From positions 217,577,622-217,641,621 of the forward strand of contig NC_053039.3 in the NCBI RefSeq assembly GCF_002575655.3: DNA of 64,000 nt, read 5' to 3'. The position numbers and the translations under genes were made by a program. Every line of letters begins with the position of its first letter. The first letter of the stretch is position 1. The notes below the pieces were generated by a model, which made no database searches, had not been told where the DNA came from, and saw nothing but the letters and a program-made list of their open reading frames with translations. Below are positions 21,410-33,602 of this stretch, in pieces. The DNA comes from Aegilops tauschii subsp. strangulata. Lineage: Eukaryota > Streptophyta > Magnoliopsida > Poales > Poaceae.

Positions 21410-21897
21410 AACCTTCCGCCCTTAAAGAAATCTCGTCCTCGAGATTTGGTTGCTCAGGGATAAATAATTTTTCTGACTTGAAGAAACAATTTCCAACTCG
21501 GGTTTCTTTTATTTATTCTCATATAATATTTCCACTGAATTGGATCTGACTGACTGTCTTGATCTGGGGTGGTTTGCTTCACCGTATCTGACATACTGAC
21601 AGGACTTACTTCATATATTCTTGTCCATCCTGACTCAAATTTTTCTTTCATATCCGTTGGCTGAGCTAGGGTCCGCAAGATCTTCTGACATACGCGCCCT
21701 TCTCAATTTTGATCCTTGCTGGAGATGTTATTCTTGTATCGAGTACCGAGAATATTCCACGGAGTTGGGGAACACATCTTCCCGTGGAACAAAGAATCGC
21801 TTCAATCCAGGCATCGGGTTCCTCGAATATATGCATGCCTTCGGGGTTCAAAACAGTGACGTGGATCATACTTGTTTTGTTACTTGATTCTGCTATC
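21410..21897 (-). other. LARD internal segment next to the 3' LTR, with polypurine tract
   Basis: Read on the minus strand, it ends with CTCGAGGACGAG, then TTTCTTTAAGGGCGGAAGG directly before the LTR. This is the usual pre-LTR signature of grass Gypsy elements. The open frame within (HVTVLNPEGMHIFEEPDAW...) runs into the LINE tail at 21898 and is not a recognised domain. Confidence 0.55.
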
Positions 21898-22688
21898 TTT
21901 TTTTTGACCTTGAAGACTGCAGGGCTTGCACCCCACAACATTTTATTAATAAAAGAACTAAAACAATACAGGGCTTCCTCAAGATGTGGAAAAGAAAAGG
22001 ACAGAAAGAAAAGGAAACTACAGGAACCTAGAGAAATCAATACAAAGAAAGGGTGGAAGAAACTATACCTAATAATTACATCAATACACACACAAAAAGC
22101 CCCCCTCAAGGAGGAAGGAAATCAACCCACTTAAGCAAAGCATCTCTATACTTCCTTTTGATTCTATGAGAGAGGAGTGTAAGATCAGAAATGAAGCCAT
22201 TTCTCCACGCCCTGAAAGAAGGTCGGATGTTCCTGAAAGCTCTGTCATTCCTGACCTTCCAAATATTCCACCAAGCAATAAAGACCACTTCCCCAAAGAA
22301 AGGTTTGTTAAAATCCTTTCTAGCACTGCACGCAATATCCACCATGTCATCACTGTCTTTCCAAATAATTTGCAGATAATTCCACACTCGGACACTGAAA
22401 TTACACTGGAAAAAAGGTGGTTTCTGTCCTCAAGTGTCCCAGTTGGACAGAGTACACATTCAGGCCCATCATTAATCTTCCAATGCCTCCTCTGGATCAT
22501 GTCATTAGTGTTAACCCTGTCCATTATAACAAGCCATGCAAACATTTTGATCGACATGGTGCAGCAAATCTTCCAGATCCACCCCAGGATGGGATTTGCA
22601 ACCATTGGCTGGAAAACAAACTCATAAAACTTCTTTGCAGTATATTCCGACTTCTTAGCATGCCTCCACCCCCAAGAATCATGGCAGT
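21898..22688 (-). mobile_element. LINE retrotransposon, 3' part with A-tail
   Basis: The minus-strand LINE ends in an A-run (T-run at 21898-21905). This 3' piece was separated from the rest (31431 onward) by the Copia insertion at 22689-31425; GCAGT flanks both sides of the Copia. Confidence 0.8.
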
Positions 22689-22713
22689 TATTGGAAATAT
22701 GCCCTAGAGGCAA
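22105..22713 (-). pseudogene. LINE ORF2 C-terminus (zf-RVT domain), broken
   Basis: The open frame encodes a zinc-binding reverse-transcriptase-associated region: WIWKICCTMSIKMFAWLV, DRVNTNDMIQRRHW, then the C-x2-C/H cluster (ECVLCPTGTLEDRNHLF). This is the standard C-terminal domain of plant L1-type LINE ORF2. The Trp-Lys-Phe-Trp helix and CxxC spacing are visible. Downstream residues move between frames, so the end is damaged. The N-terminal continuation lies at 31431-34441. Confidence 0.75.
22684..22688. other. Target-site duplication GCAGT (left) of the Angela/BARE-type Copia
   Basis: GCAGT is repeated at 31426-31430 just after the terminal CCAACA. Confidence 0.85.
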
Positions 22714-24388
22714 TAATAAATGGTTATTATTATATTTCTTTGTTCATGATAATCGTCTGTTGTTCATGCTATAATTGTATTATCCGGAAATCGCAATGCA
22801 TGTGTGAATACATAGACCACAACGTGTCCCTAGTAAGCCTCTAGTTGACTAGCTCGTTGATCAACAGATAGTCATGGTTTCCTGACTATGGACATTGGAT
22901 GTCATTGATAACGGGATCACATCATTAGGAGAATGATGTGATGGACAAGACCCAATACTAAGCATAGCATAAAAGATCGTGTAGTTTCGTTTGCTGGAGC
23001 TTTTCCAATGTCAAGTATCTTTTCCTTAGACCATGAGATCGTGCAACTCCCGGATACCGTAGGAGTGCTTTGGGTGTGCCAAACGTCACAACGTAACTAG
23101 GTGACTATAAAGGTGCACTACGGGTATATCCGAAAGTGTCTGTTGGGTTGGCACAGATCGAGACTGGGATTTGTCACTCCGTGTGACGGAGAGGTATCTC
23201 TGGGCCCACTCGGTAATGCATCATCATAATGAGCTCAATGTGACTAAGGCGTTAGTCACGGGATCATGCATTGCGGTACGAGTAAAGAGACTTGCCGGTA
23301 ATGAGATTGAACAAGGTATTGGGATACCGACGATCGAATCTCGGGCAAGTAACATACCGATTAACAAAGGGAATTGTATACGGGATTGATTGAATCCTCG
23401 ACATCGTGGTTCATCCGATGAGATCATCGTGGAACATGTGGGAGCCAACATGGGTATCCAGATCCCGCTGTTGGTTATTGACCGGAGAGGCGTCTCGGTC
23501 ATGTCTGCATGTCTCCCGAACCCGTAGGGTCTACACACTTAAGGTTCGGTGACGCTAGGGTTGTAGAGATATGTGTATGCGGAAACCCGAAAGTTGTTCG
23601 GAGTCCCGGATGAGATCCCGGACATAACGAGGAGTTCCGGAATGGTCCGTAGGTGAAGAATTATATATAGGAAGTCAAGTTTCGGCCACCGGGAAAGTTT
23701 CGAGGGTTACCGGTATTGTACCGGGACCACCGGAAGGGTCCCGGGGGTCCACCGGGTGGGGCCACCTATCCCGGAGGGCCCCGTGGGCTGAAGTGGGAAG
23801 GGAACCAGCCCCTAGTGGGCTGGGCGCCCCCCCATGGGCCTCCCCCCTGCGCCTAGGGTTGGAAACCCTAGGGCAAGGGGGCGCCCTACTTGCCTTGGGG
23901 GGCAAGGCACCCCCCTGGCCGCCGCCCCCATCCAGATGGGATCCCTGGCCGCCGCCCCCCCCTCCCAGGGGGCCTATATAAAGGGGGGAGGGCAGAAACA
24001 CACAGCCTTGGGTGCCTCCCTCCTCCCCAGCTACACCTCTCTCTCTCGTAGAAGCTCGGCGAAGCCCTGCCGGCATCCCGCTACATCCACCACCACGCCG
24101 TCGTGCTACTGGATCTCCATCAACCTCTCCTTCCCCCTTGCTGGATCAAGAAGGAGGAGACGTCGCTGCACCGTACGTGTGTTGGACGCGGAGGTGCCGT
24201 CCGTTCGGCACTCGGTCATCGGTGATTTGGATCACGGCGAGTACGACTCCGTCATCCACGTTCAGTGGAACGCTTCCGCTCGCGATCTACAAGGGTATGT
24301 AGATGCACTCCTTTCCCCTCGTTGCTAGTATACTCCATAGATGCATCTTGGTGAGCGTAGGAAAATTTTAAAATTACGATTGCCAACA
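22689..24388 (+). repeat. Copia 5' LTR
   Basis: It pairs with 29712-31425. I see on the order of two dozen substitutions plus short indels by eye, implying a fairly recent insertion. It contains a small inverted repeat (CCTAGGGTT...AACCCTAGG) near 23851-23871. Confidence 0.9.
23975..23982 (+). promoter_or_regulatory. TATA box of the Copia 5' LTR
   Basis: TATATAAA follows a C/G-rich tract and precedes AGGGGGGAGGGCAGAAACACA. The same box is at 31000-31007 in the 3' LTR. Transcription would start about 30 bp downstream. Confidence 0.65.
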
Positions 24389-24406
24389 GTGGCATCATGA
24401 GCCAGG
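24389..24406 (+). other. Copia primer-binding site
   Basis: GTGGCATCATGAGCCAGG immediately follows the 5' LTR. It is a variant of the tRNA-Met-type TGGTATCAGAGC site. Confidence 0.6.
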
Positions 24407-25700
24407 TTTATGCGTAGTTACTATGCACGAGTAGAACACAAAGTAGTTGTGGGCGTTGAGTTTGCCAATTCTTCTTGCCACTACTAGTCATATCTTGTTT
24501 CAGCGGTATTGTAGGATGAAGCGGCCCGGACCGACCTTACACGTACGCTTACGTGAGACAGGTTCCACCGACTGACATGCACTAGTTGCATAAGGTGGCT
24601 AGCGGGTGTCTGTCTCTCCTACTTTAGTCGGAACGGATTCGATGAAAAGGGTCCTTATGAAGGGTAAATAGAAATTGGCAAATCACGTTGTGGTCATACG
24701 TAGGTAAGAAACGTTCTTGATAGAAACCTACAAACCACGTAAAAAACTTGCAACAACAATTAGAGGACGTCTAACTTGTTTTTGCAGCAAGTGCTATGTG
24801 ATGTGATATGGCCAAAAGATGTGATGAATGATATATGTGATGTATGAGATTGATCATATTCTTGTAATAGGAATCACGACTTGCATGTCGATGAGTATGA
24901 CAACCGGCAGGAGCCATAGGAGTTGTCTTTATTATTTTGCATGACCTGCGTGTCATTGAATAACACCATGTAAATTACTTTACTTTGTTGCTAAACGCGT
25001 TAGCCATAGAAGTAGAAGTAATCGTTGGCGTGACGACTTCATGAAGACACAATGATGGAGATCATGATGATGGAGATCATGGTGTCATGCCGGTGACGAA
25101 GATGATCATGGTGCCCCGAAGATGGAGATCAAAGGAGCATAATGATATTGGCCATATCATGTCACTATTTGATTGCATGTGATGTTTATCATGTTTTGCA
25201 TCTTATTTGCTTAGCACGACGGTAGTAAGTAAGATGATCCCTTATGATAATTTCAAGAAAAGTGTTCCCCCTAACTGTGCGCTGTTGCGAAGGTTCGTTG
25301 TTTCGAAGCACCACGTGATGATCGGGTGTGATAGATTCTAACGTTTGAATACAACGGGTGTTGACGAGCCTAGCATGTACAGACATGGCCTCGGAACACA
25401 CGCAATACACTTAGGTTGACTTGACGAGCCTAGCATGTACAGACATGGCCTCGGAACACGGAAGACCGAAAGGTCGAGCATGAGTCGTATAGAAGATACG
25501 ATCAACATGAAGATGTTCACCGATCTTGACTAGTCCGTCTCACGTGATGATCGGACACGGCCTAGTTAACTCGGATCATGTTTCGCTTAGATGACTAGAG
25601 GGATGTCTATCTGAGTGGGAGTTCATTAAATAATTTGATTAGATGAACTTAATTATCATGAACTTAGTCTAAAATCTTTACACTATGTCTTGTAGATCAA
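24407..25700 (+). other. Copia untranslated leader
   Basis: About 1.3 kb of leader between primer site and gag, usual for BARE/Angela elements. It includes a 60-bp tandem duplication of GACGAGCCTAGCATGTACAG at 25363-25480. No gene is present. Confidence 0.6.
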
Positions 25701-26927
25701 ATGGCCAACGTTCTCCTCAATTTCAACGCGTTCCTAGAGAAAACCAAGCTGAAAGATGATGGCAGCAACTATATGGACTGGGTCCGGAACCTGAGGATCA
25801 TCCTCATAGTAGCCAAGAAGGATTATGTCTTAGAAGCACCGCTAGGTGACGCACCAATCCCAGAGAACCAAGACGTTATGAACGCTTGGCAGCAGCGTGC
25901 TGATGATTACTCCCTCATTCAGTGCGGCATGCTTTACAGCTTAGAACCGGGTCTCCAAAAGCGTTTTGAGAAACATGGAGCATATGAGATGTTCGAGGAG
26001 CTGAAATTGGTTTTCCAAGCTCATGCCCGGGTCGAGAGATATGAAGTCTCCGACAAGTTCTACAGCTGTAAAATGAAGGAAAATAGTTCTGTAAGTGAGC
26101 ACATACTCAGAATGTCTGGGTTGCACAACCGCTTGACTCAGCTGGGAGTTAATCTCCCGGATGACGCGGTCATTGACAGAATCCTTCAGTCGCTTCCACC
26201 AAGCTATAAGAGCTTTGTGATGAACTTCAATATGCAGGGGATGGAAAAGACCATTCCTGAGATATATTCAATGCTGAAATCAGCGGAGGTGGAGATCAGA
26301 AAAGAACATCAAGTGTTGATGGTGAATAAAACCACTAAGTTCAAGAAGGGCAAGGGTAAGAAGAACTTCAAGAAGGACGGCAAGGGAGTTGCTGCGCCCG
26401 GTAAACCAGTTACTGGGAAGAAGTCAAAGAATGGACCCAAGCCTGAAACTGAGTGCTTTTATTGCAAGGGAAGTGGTCACTGGAAGCGGAACTGCCCCAA
26501 ATACCTAGCGGAAAATAAGGCCGGCAACACCAAAGGTATATGTGATATACATGTAATTGATGTGTACCTTACCAGTACTCGTAGTAGCTCCTGGGTATTT
26601 GATACCGGTGCGGTTGCTCATATTTGTAACTCAAAACAGGAACTACGGAATAGACGGAGACTGGCGAAGGACGAGGTGACGATGCGCGTCGGGAATGGTT
26701 CCAAGGTCGATGTGATCGCCGTCGGCACGCTACCTCTGCATCTACCCACGGGATTAGTTTTAAACCTCAATAATTGTTATTTAGTGCCAGCTTTGAGCAT
26801 GAACATTGTATCTGGATCTCGTTTAATTCGAGATGGCTACTCATTTAAATCCGAGAATAATGGTTGTTCTATTTATTTGAGAGATATGTTTTATGGCATG
26901 CCCCGCTGGTCAATGGTTTATTTTTGA
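25701..26927 (+). pseudogene. gag: Copia gag and protease region (frame broken at its 3' end)
   Basis: The start at 25701 follows AGATCAAATGGCC. Residues 1-230 form the capsid-like gag (DDGSNYMDWVRNLRIIL). The zinc knuckle CFYCKGSGHWKRNC is at about 252-265 and the aspartic protease motif DTGAVAHICNS at about 301-311, with Ala where most copies have Ser after DTG. Gag packages RNA into particles and the protease cuts the polyprotein. A single-base deletion near 26899 shifts the frame, so the ORF ends at 26927 while the true continuation is in the frame starting 26864. Confidence 0.9.
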
Positions 26928-27649
26928 TGAATCTCGAACGTGATGTTACACATATTCATAGTGTGAATACCAAAAGATGTAAAGTTGATAACGATAGTCC
27001 CACATACTTGTGGCACTGCCGCCTTGGTCACATTGGTGTCAAGCGCATGAAGAAGCTCCATGCAGATGGACTTTTGGAGTCTCTTGATTACGAATCATTT
27101 GACACGTGCGAACCATGCCTCATGGGTAAGATGACCAAGACTCCGTTCTCCGGAACAATGGAGCGAGCAACCAACTTATTGGAAATCATACATACCGATG
27201 TGTGCAGTCCAATGAGTGTTGAGGCTCGCGGAGGATATCGTTATGTTCTCACTCTCACTGATGATTTAAGTAGATATGGGTATGTCTACCTAATGAAACA
27301 CAAGTCTGAAACCTTTGAAAAGTTCAAGGAATTTCAGAGTGAAGTTGAGAATCAACGTGACAGGAGAATAAAATTCTTACGATCAGATCGTGGTGGAGAA
27401 TATTTAAGTCACGAGTTTGGTGCACACTTAAGGAAATGTGGAATAGTTTCACAACTCACGCCGCCTGGAACACCTCAGAGAAATGGTGTGTCCGAACGTC
27501 GTAATCGCACTCTATTGGATATGGTGCGATCTATGATGTCTCTTACCGATTTACCGCTCTCATTTTGGGGCTATGCTTTAGAGACTGCCACATTCACTTT
27601 AAATAGGGCTCCGTCGAAATCCGTTGAGACGACACCGTATGAATTATGA
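26864..27649 (+). pseudogene. pol: Copia integrase region, ends at a premature TGA
   Basis: It continues the polyprotein after the frameshift. The GAG-pre-integrase zinc site is visible (YLWHCRLGHIGVKRMKKLH, then CEPCLMGK). The integrase catalytic triad residues are in IHTDVCSP (D), LRSDRGGEY (D) and NGVSERRN (E). Integrase inserts the cDNA into the genome. The frame stops at TGA 27647-27649, where a Trp codon is expected in the family. Confidence 0.9.
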
Positions 27650-29298
27650 TTTGGAAGAAACCTAAGCTGTCGTTTCTAAAAGTTTGGGGATGCGATGCTT
27701 ATGTCAAGAAACTTCAACCTGAAAAGCTCGAACCCAAGTCAGAGAAATACGTCTTCATAGGATACCCTAAGGAAACTATTGGGTATACATTCTACCTCAG
27801 ATCCGAAGGCAAGATCTTCGTTGCCAAGAACGGGTCCTTTCTGGAGAAGGAGTTTCTCTCGAAAGAATTGAGTGGGAGGAAAGTGGAACTTGATGAGGTG
27901 ATAGTCACCCCTTCCGAACCGGAAAGTAGCGCAGCGTGGGAAAATGTTCCGGTGGTGCCTACACCGACTGGGGAGGAAGTTAATGATGATGATCATGAAG
28001 CTTCGGATCAAGTTACTACTGAACGTCGTAGGTCCACAAGGACACGTTCCGCACCAGAGTGGTACGGCAACCCTGTCCTGGAAATCATGTTGTTAGACAA
28101 CGGTGAACCTTCGAACTATGAAGAAGCGATGGCAGGCCCGGATTCCGACAAATGGCTAGAAGCCATGAAATCCGAGATAGGATCCATGTATGAAAACGAA
28201 GTATGGACTTTGACTGACTTGCCCGATGATCGGCGAGCCATAGAAAACAAATGGATCTTTAAGAAGAAGACAGACGCGGATGGTAATGTGACCATCTATA
28301 AGGCTCGACTTGTCGCTAAGGGTTATCGACAAGTTCAAGGGGTTGACTACGATGAGACTTTCTCACCCGTAGCGAAGCTGAAGTCCATCCGAATCATGTT
28401 AGCAATTGCCGCATACTATGATTATGAGATATGGCAGATGGACGTCAAAATGGCATTCCTTAACGGCTTCCTTAAGGAAGAGTTGTATATGATGCAACCG
28501 GAAGGTTTTGTCGATCCTAAGAATGCTAACAAAGTATGCAAGCTCCAGCGCTCAATCTATGGGCTGGTGCAAGCATCTCGGAGTTGGAACATTCGCTTTG
28601 ATGAGATGATCAAAGCGTTTGGGTTTACACAGACTTATGGAGAAGCCTGTGTTTACAAGAAAGTGAGTGGGAGCTCTGTAGCATTTCTCTTATTATATGT
28701 GGATGACATATTATTGATGGGAAATGATATAGAATTCTTGGAAAGTATAAAGGCCTATTTGAATAAGTGTTTTTCAATGAAGGACCTTGGAGAAGCTGCT
28801 TATATATTAGGCATCAAAATCTATAGAGATAGATCAAGACGCCTCATTGGTCTTTCACAGAGTACATACCTTGACAAGATATTGAAGAAGTTCAATATGG
28901 ATCAGTCCAAGAAGGGGTTCTTGCCTGTATTACAAGGTGTGCAATTGAGCACGGCTCAATGCCCGACCACGACAGAAGATAGAGAAAAGATGAGTGTCAT
29001 CCCCTATGCCTCAGCCATAGGGTCTATTATGTATGCCATGCTGTGTACCAGACCTGATGTAAACCTTGCCGTAAGTTTGGTAGGAAGGTACCAAAGTAAT
29101 CCCGGCATGGAACACTGGACAGCGGTCAAGAATATCCTGAAGTACCTGAAGAGGACTAAGGACGTGTTTCTCATTTATGGAGGTGACGAAGAGCTCGTCG
29201 TAAAGGGTTACGTCGACGCTAGCTTCGACACAGATCTGGATGACTCGAAGTCACAAACCGGATACGTGTATATTTTGAATGGAGGAGCAGTAAGCTGA
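27650..29298 (+). pseudogene. pol: Copia reverse transcriptase / RNase H region, ends at a premature TGA
   Basis: It is in the same frame as the integrase segment beyond the stop. The reverse transcriptase starts near NKWIFKKKTDADGN, with DVKMAFLNG and the catalytic YVDD in LLLYVDDILLMGND. The RNase H N-terminal part is GYVDASFDTD. The stop at 29296-29298 replaces an expected Trp codon, and the RNase H domain continues at 29299. Synthesis of cDNA from this copy would therefore fail without readthrough. Confidence 0.9.
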
Positions 29299-29679
29299 TG
29301 CAGTTGCAAGCAAAGCGTCGTGGCGGGATCTACATGTGAAGCGGAGTACTTGGCAGCCTCGGAGGCAGCACAGGAAGCAGTCTGGATGAAGGAGTTCATT
29401 ACCGACCTAGGGGTGATTCCCAATGCGTCGGGCCCGATGACTCTCTTTTGTGACAACACTGGAGCTATTGCCCTTGCGAAGGAGCCCAGGTTTCACAGGA
29501 AGACCAGGCATATCAAGCGTCGCTTCAACTCCATTCGTGAAAGTGTTCAAAATGGAGACATAGATATTTGTAAAGTACATACGGATCTGAATGTAGCAGA
29601 TCCGTTGACTAAACCTCTCCCTAGGGCAAAACATGATCAACACCAGGACGCAATGGGTGTTCGATTCATCACAATGTAA
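29299..29679 (+). pseudogene. pol: Copia RNase H C-terminal part
   Basis: It carries STCEAEY, FCDNTGAIALAKEP and HIKRRF, conserved in Copia RNase H, and ends at TAA 29677-29679 about 30 bp before the 3' LTR. It is cut from the rest of pol by the stop at 29296. Confidence 0.88.
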
Positions 29680-29711
29680 CTAGATTATTGACTCTAGTGC
29701 AAGTGGGAGAC

Positions 29712-31425
29712 TGTTGGAAATATGCCCTAGAGGCAATAATAAATGGTTATTATTATATTTCTTTGTTCATGATAATCGTCTATTGTTCATGCTATAATTG
29801 TATTATCCGGAAATCGCAATACATGTGTGAATACATAGACCACAACGTGTCCCTAGTAAGCCTCTAGTTGACTAGCTCGTTGATCAACAGATAGTCACGG
29901 TTTCCTGACTATGGACATTGGATGTCATTGATAACGGGATCACATCATTAGGAGAATGATGTGATGGACAAGACCCAATACTAAGCATAGCATAAAAGAT
30001 CGTGTAGTTTCGTTTGTTGGAGCTTTTCCAATGTCAAGTATCTTTTCCTTAGACCAAGAGATCGTGCAACTCCCGGATACCGTAGGAGTGCTTTGGGTGT
30101 GCCAAACGTCACAACGTAACTGGGTGACTATAAAGGTGCACTACGGGTATCTCCGAAAGTGTCTGTTGGGTTGGCACGGATCGAGACTGGGATTTGTCAC
30201 TCCGTGTGACGGAGAGGTATCTCTGGGCCCACTCGGTAATGCATCATCATAATGAGCTCAATGTGACTAAGGCGTTAGTCACGGGATCATGCATTGCGGT
30301 ACGAGTAAAGAGACTTGCCGCTAACGAGATTGAACAAGGTATTGGGATACCGACGATCGAATCTCGGGCAAGTAACATACCGATTAACAAAGGGAATTGT
30401 ATACGGGATTGATTGAATCCTCGACATCGTGGTTCATCCGATGAGATCATCGTGGAACATGTGGGAGCCAACATGGGTATCCAGATCCCGCTGTTGGTTA
30501 TTGACCGGAGAGGCGTCTCGGTCATGTCTGCATGTCTCCCGAACCCGTAGGGTCTACACACTTAAGGTTCGGTGACGCTAGGGTTGTAGAGATATGTGTA
30601 TGCGGAAACCCGAAAGTTGTTCGGAGTCCCGGATGAGATCCCGGACATAACGAGGAGTTCCGGAATGGTCCGGAGGTGAAGAATTATATATAGGAAGTCA
30701 AGTTTCGGCCACCGGGAAAGTTTCGAGGGTTACCGGTATTGTACCGGGACCACCGGAAGGGTCCCGGGGGTCCACCGGGTGGGGCCACCTATCCCGGAGG
30801 GCCCCGTGGGCTTAAGTGGGAAGGGAACCAGCCCCTAGTGGGCTGGGCGCCCCCCCATGGGCCTCCCCCCTGCGCCTAGGGTTGGAAACCCTAGGGCAAG
30901 GGGGCGCCCCACTTGCCTTGGGGGGCAAGGCACCCCCCTGGCCGCCGCCCCCATCCAGATGGGATCCCTGGCCGGCGCCCCCCCCCCTCCCAGGGGGCCT
31001 ATATAAAGGGGGGGAGGGAGGGCAGAAACACACAGCCTTGGGCGCCTCCCTCCTCCCCAGCTACACCTCTCTCTCTCTCGTAGAAGCTCGGCGAAGCCCT
31101 GCCGGCATCCCGCTACATCCACCACCACGCCGTCGTGCTACTGGATCGCCATCAACTTCTCCTTCCCCCTTGCTGGATCAAGAAGGAGGAGACGTCGCTG
31201 CACCGTACGTGTGTTGAACACGGAGGTGCCGTCCGTTCGGCACTCGGTCATCGGTGATTTGGATCACGGCGAGTACGACTCCGTCATCCACGTTCGTTGG
31301 AACGCTTCCGCTCGCGATCTACAAGGGTATGTAGATGCACTCCTTTCCCCTCGTTGCTAGTATACTCCATAGATGCATCTTGGTGAGCGTAGGAAAATTT
31401 TAAAATTATGCTACGATTCCCAACA
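29712..31425 (+). repeat. Copia 3' LTR
   Basis: It is preceded by the purine tract AAGTGGGAGAC, begins TGTTGGAAAT and ends CCCAACA before the GCAGT duplication. Confidence 0.92.
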
Positions 31426-31430
31426 GCAGT

Positions 31431-32340
31431 CACTGTCCATTTGGAAATATCCCATCAAGGAGGAGAGCTGTTGTAGATCTTGAAAGGCTTGCTCAGGCAG
31501 AGGCAAGTAAAAAAAATCTTGGAAACTAGTAGTCTGAAAGACTTCCCTGACTGAGAGGTTTTTGTGGAGACAGAAGGAAAAAAGTCTTGGAAAATGATCT
31601 TGCATAGGAATACAACTGTTCCTAATTTGCCAATGATCTGACCAAAACATAACAGTATCTCCACTATGAACATCCATAGAAGTAACTGCTCTGAACTTAT
31701 CCATTAACTTGCAGACATCTCTCCACCAAAAAGAACCACAGAGTATAGTATCATGGGGGACCCTTTGGAAATAGTAAGAATCCCAAACCAAATGAACCCA
31801 TGGCACATCCATCTTATTATAAAATTTGTTCAGATGCTTAAGAAGGAGAGCTTCATTTTGCAAACCAAGGTTTAAGATTCCAAGCCCGCCCTTGGATTTG
31901 GGTCTGCAAACAAGTGGCCAGGCAGCCAGGGAGTGGCCCTTCTCCTGACCATATTTCCTCCATAAGCACTGCCTCTGAATCCTTTCAACCGCTTCAGAAT
32001 ACCTTGAGGAATTGACAAACTGCAAGAAATGACAGAGTTCACCAATTGCAATCTGCTCCCTTGAGGCAAAAACCAAGAACTGGCTATCAGTCTTCTCTCC
32101 GTGCAATCTACCAGAGGAAGAAGATCCACAGTTTTGGGTCTGGTAGTCCCCACTGGCAGGCCCAAATATGTGAAAGGCATTTTGCCTAACTTACAGCCAA
32201 AGAAAGCAGCTACATTAGTAGCATCATTATCATTCACATTAATAGGATACATGGAGGATTTATGAAAGTTGATCTGGAGACCAGTTGCCTTTAAGAAAGA
32301 ATAGAGCATTGTTTTCAGTGCCTCCAATTGACCCCTATCA
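31431..32340 (-). pseudogene. LINE ORF2, region after the reverse transcriptase palm
   Basis: Two overlapping frames (31872-32327 and up to 32106) together give the typical downstream segment: INFHKSSMYPIN, GKMPFTYLGLPVG, then SVISCSLSIPQ and NLGLQNEALLLKHLNKFYNK. A frameshift lies near 32100 and another just after the YADD motif. It is interrupted at 31425 by the Copia and resumes at 22688. Confidence 0.75.
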
Positions 32341-32344
32341 ACAT

Positions 32345-32992
32345 TTAAAAAATCAGTTTATCATCAGCATATTGAACAACAGGGAAATCTGGATCATGGG
32401 TTGGCAATGGCCTACTTATTAAACCCTGCTGGAGGAGATCATTAATCAATGTCTGCAAGAGATCTGCAGCAATAACAAAGAGCAAGGGAGAAATAGGGTC
32501 TCCTTGCTTCACTCCACACTTGCATTTAAAATGGTTACCAGGAACTCCATTAAGCAAGACAGAGGAAGTTCCAGATGATAACAACTGTTTAATCCATGTG
32601 ATCCATCTGTTATCAAAACCTTTTGCAACAAGAATCCTTATGATTGCCTCATGCTGGATAGAATCAAAAGCCTTTTCAAAATCTAACTTAAGCAAAAGGA
32701 TGGGCTGTTTAGACTGATTACACTGATGAATATACTCAAATGTCCAAGCAAGGCAATCCTGGATTGTTCTTGATTCTATGAAACCATACTGATTTGTATG
32801 CACACATTTGGTGATCTCCACTTGAAATCTGTTAGCAGCTAACTTTGTAAGAAATTCCAGACCAACACTAGTGAGTGAAATAGGCCTATAATCCCCCACA
32901 CTCTCTGGAGTCTGTTTCTTTGGGATCAAAGTAATGTATGCATCATTGAGGTTCTCTAACTGAGCATTTCCAGCATGAAAAGCATGTACCAA
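32345..32992 (-). pseudogene. LINE ORF2 reverse transcriptase
   Basis: A non-LTR reverse transcriptase core: [54 protein letters not shown] and the catalytic YADD near the end ([11 protein letters not shown]). It copies LINE RNA at the nicked target. The frame is joined to the preceding segment only through a frameshift near 33010. Confidence 0.88.
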
Positions 32993-33002
32993 CCGAATGA
33001 AA

Positions 33003-33602
33003 TCAGCAGAGATGATGTGCCAACACTTTTTTTAGAAAAAGTCCATTGAAAACATCAGGTCCAGGAGCCTTATCAATGGGCATATCTTTAATAACCTGCT
33101 CAATTTCCTTCAGATCAAAAGGTTTGGTGAGCACTTCCAAGCCTTGGACCCTTGGTATTAAAGACAAGATATTCTCATCTAAAGTTATGGGCAAAACAAT
33201 ACCCATTCTGCTTTTGAAGGAAAATAAGAACTCCTTGGCCATTTCCTCATGATCAGAAGTGACAGAGCCATCACACAACAACAAGTTAGCAATAGAGTTA
33301 TTTCTATATCTCTCAGTTGCCATAGCCTGAAAAAACTTGGAATTTTCCCCTCCCACTTTGATATATCTGATGGTACATCTCTTCCTCCAGTATAGATATT
33401 GCATGTGCAGAAGATGCTCATGATGTAGTTTAGTAACTTTCCCAAAATTGCTCTCAGGTCTGGATAGAGGTCTCATGTCCTCAAGATTATCCAACCAGAG
33501 AATTACCCAGTTGCATTTATCAATTAGCCCTTCGATATGTGAAACTTTTTGCCACTTCTTTAACACAAACCGCAAAGCCTTTAATTTATCAACAATAATT
33601 GT
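33003..33602 (-). pseudogene. LINE ORF2 linker between endonuclease and reverse transcriptase
   Basis: It reads FVLKKWQKVSHIEG, LYWRKRCTIRYIKVGGENSKF, FFQAMATERYR and [16 protein letters not shown], all characteristic of the plant L1 linker. A TAA at 33603-33605 separates it from the endonuclease in the same frame. Confidence 0.78.

Larger units (their letters stand above)
22689..31425 (+). mobile_element. Angela/BARE-type Copia LTR retrotransposon, complete but defective
   Basis: 8.74 kb with LTRs 22689-24388 (1700 bp) and 29712-31425 (1714 bp). The LTR starts TGTTGGAAATATGCCCTAGA, with the first copy mutated to TATTGG, and ends CCAACA. The target duplication is GCAGT. The primer site GTGGCATCATGAGCCAGG and purine tract AAGTGGGAGAC are in the expected places. 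Domain order gag, protease, integrase, reverse transcriptase, RNase H defines Copia. It inserted into a LINE that sits in the LARD. Confidence 0.92.

Noticed and set aside
22166..22627. 153-residue plus-strand frame
   Set aside because: Antisense shadow of the LINE zf-RVT region.
23224..23538. 104-residue frame repeated at 30247-30561
   Set aside because: Lies in both LTRs of Copia 1, so the duplication is the LTR pair and not a gene family.
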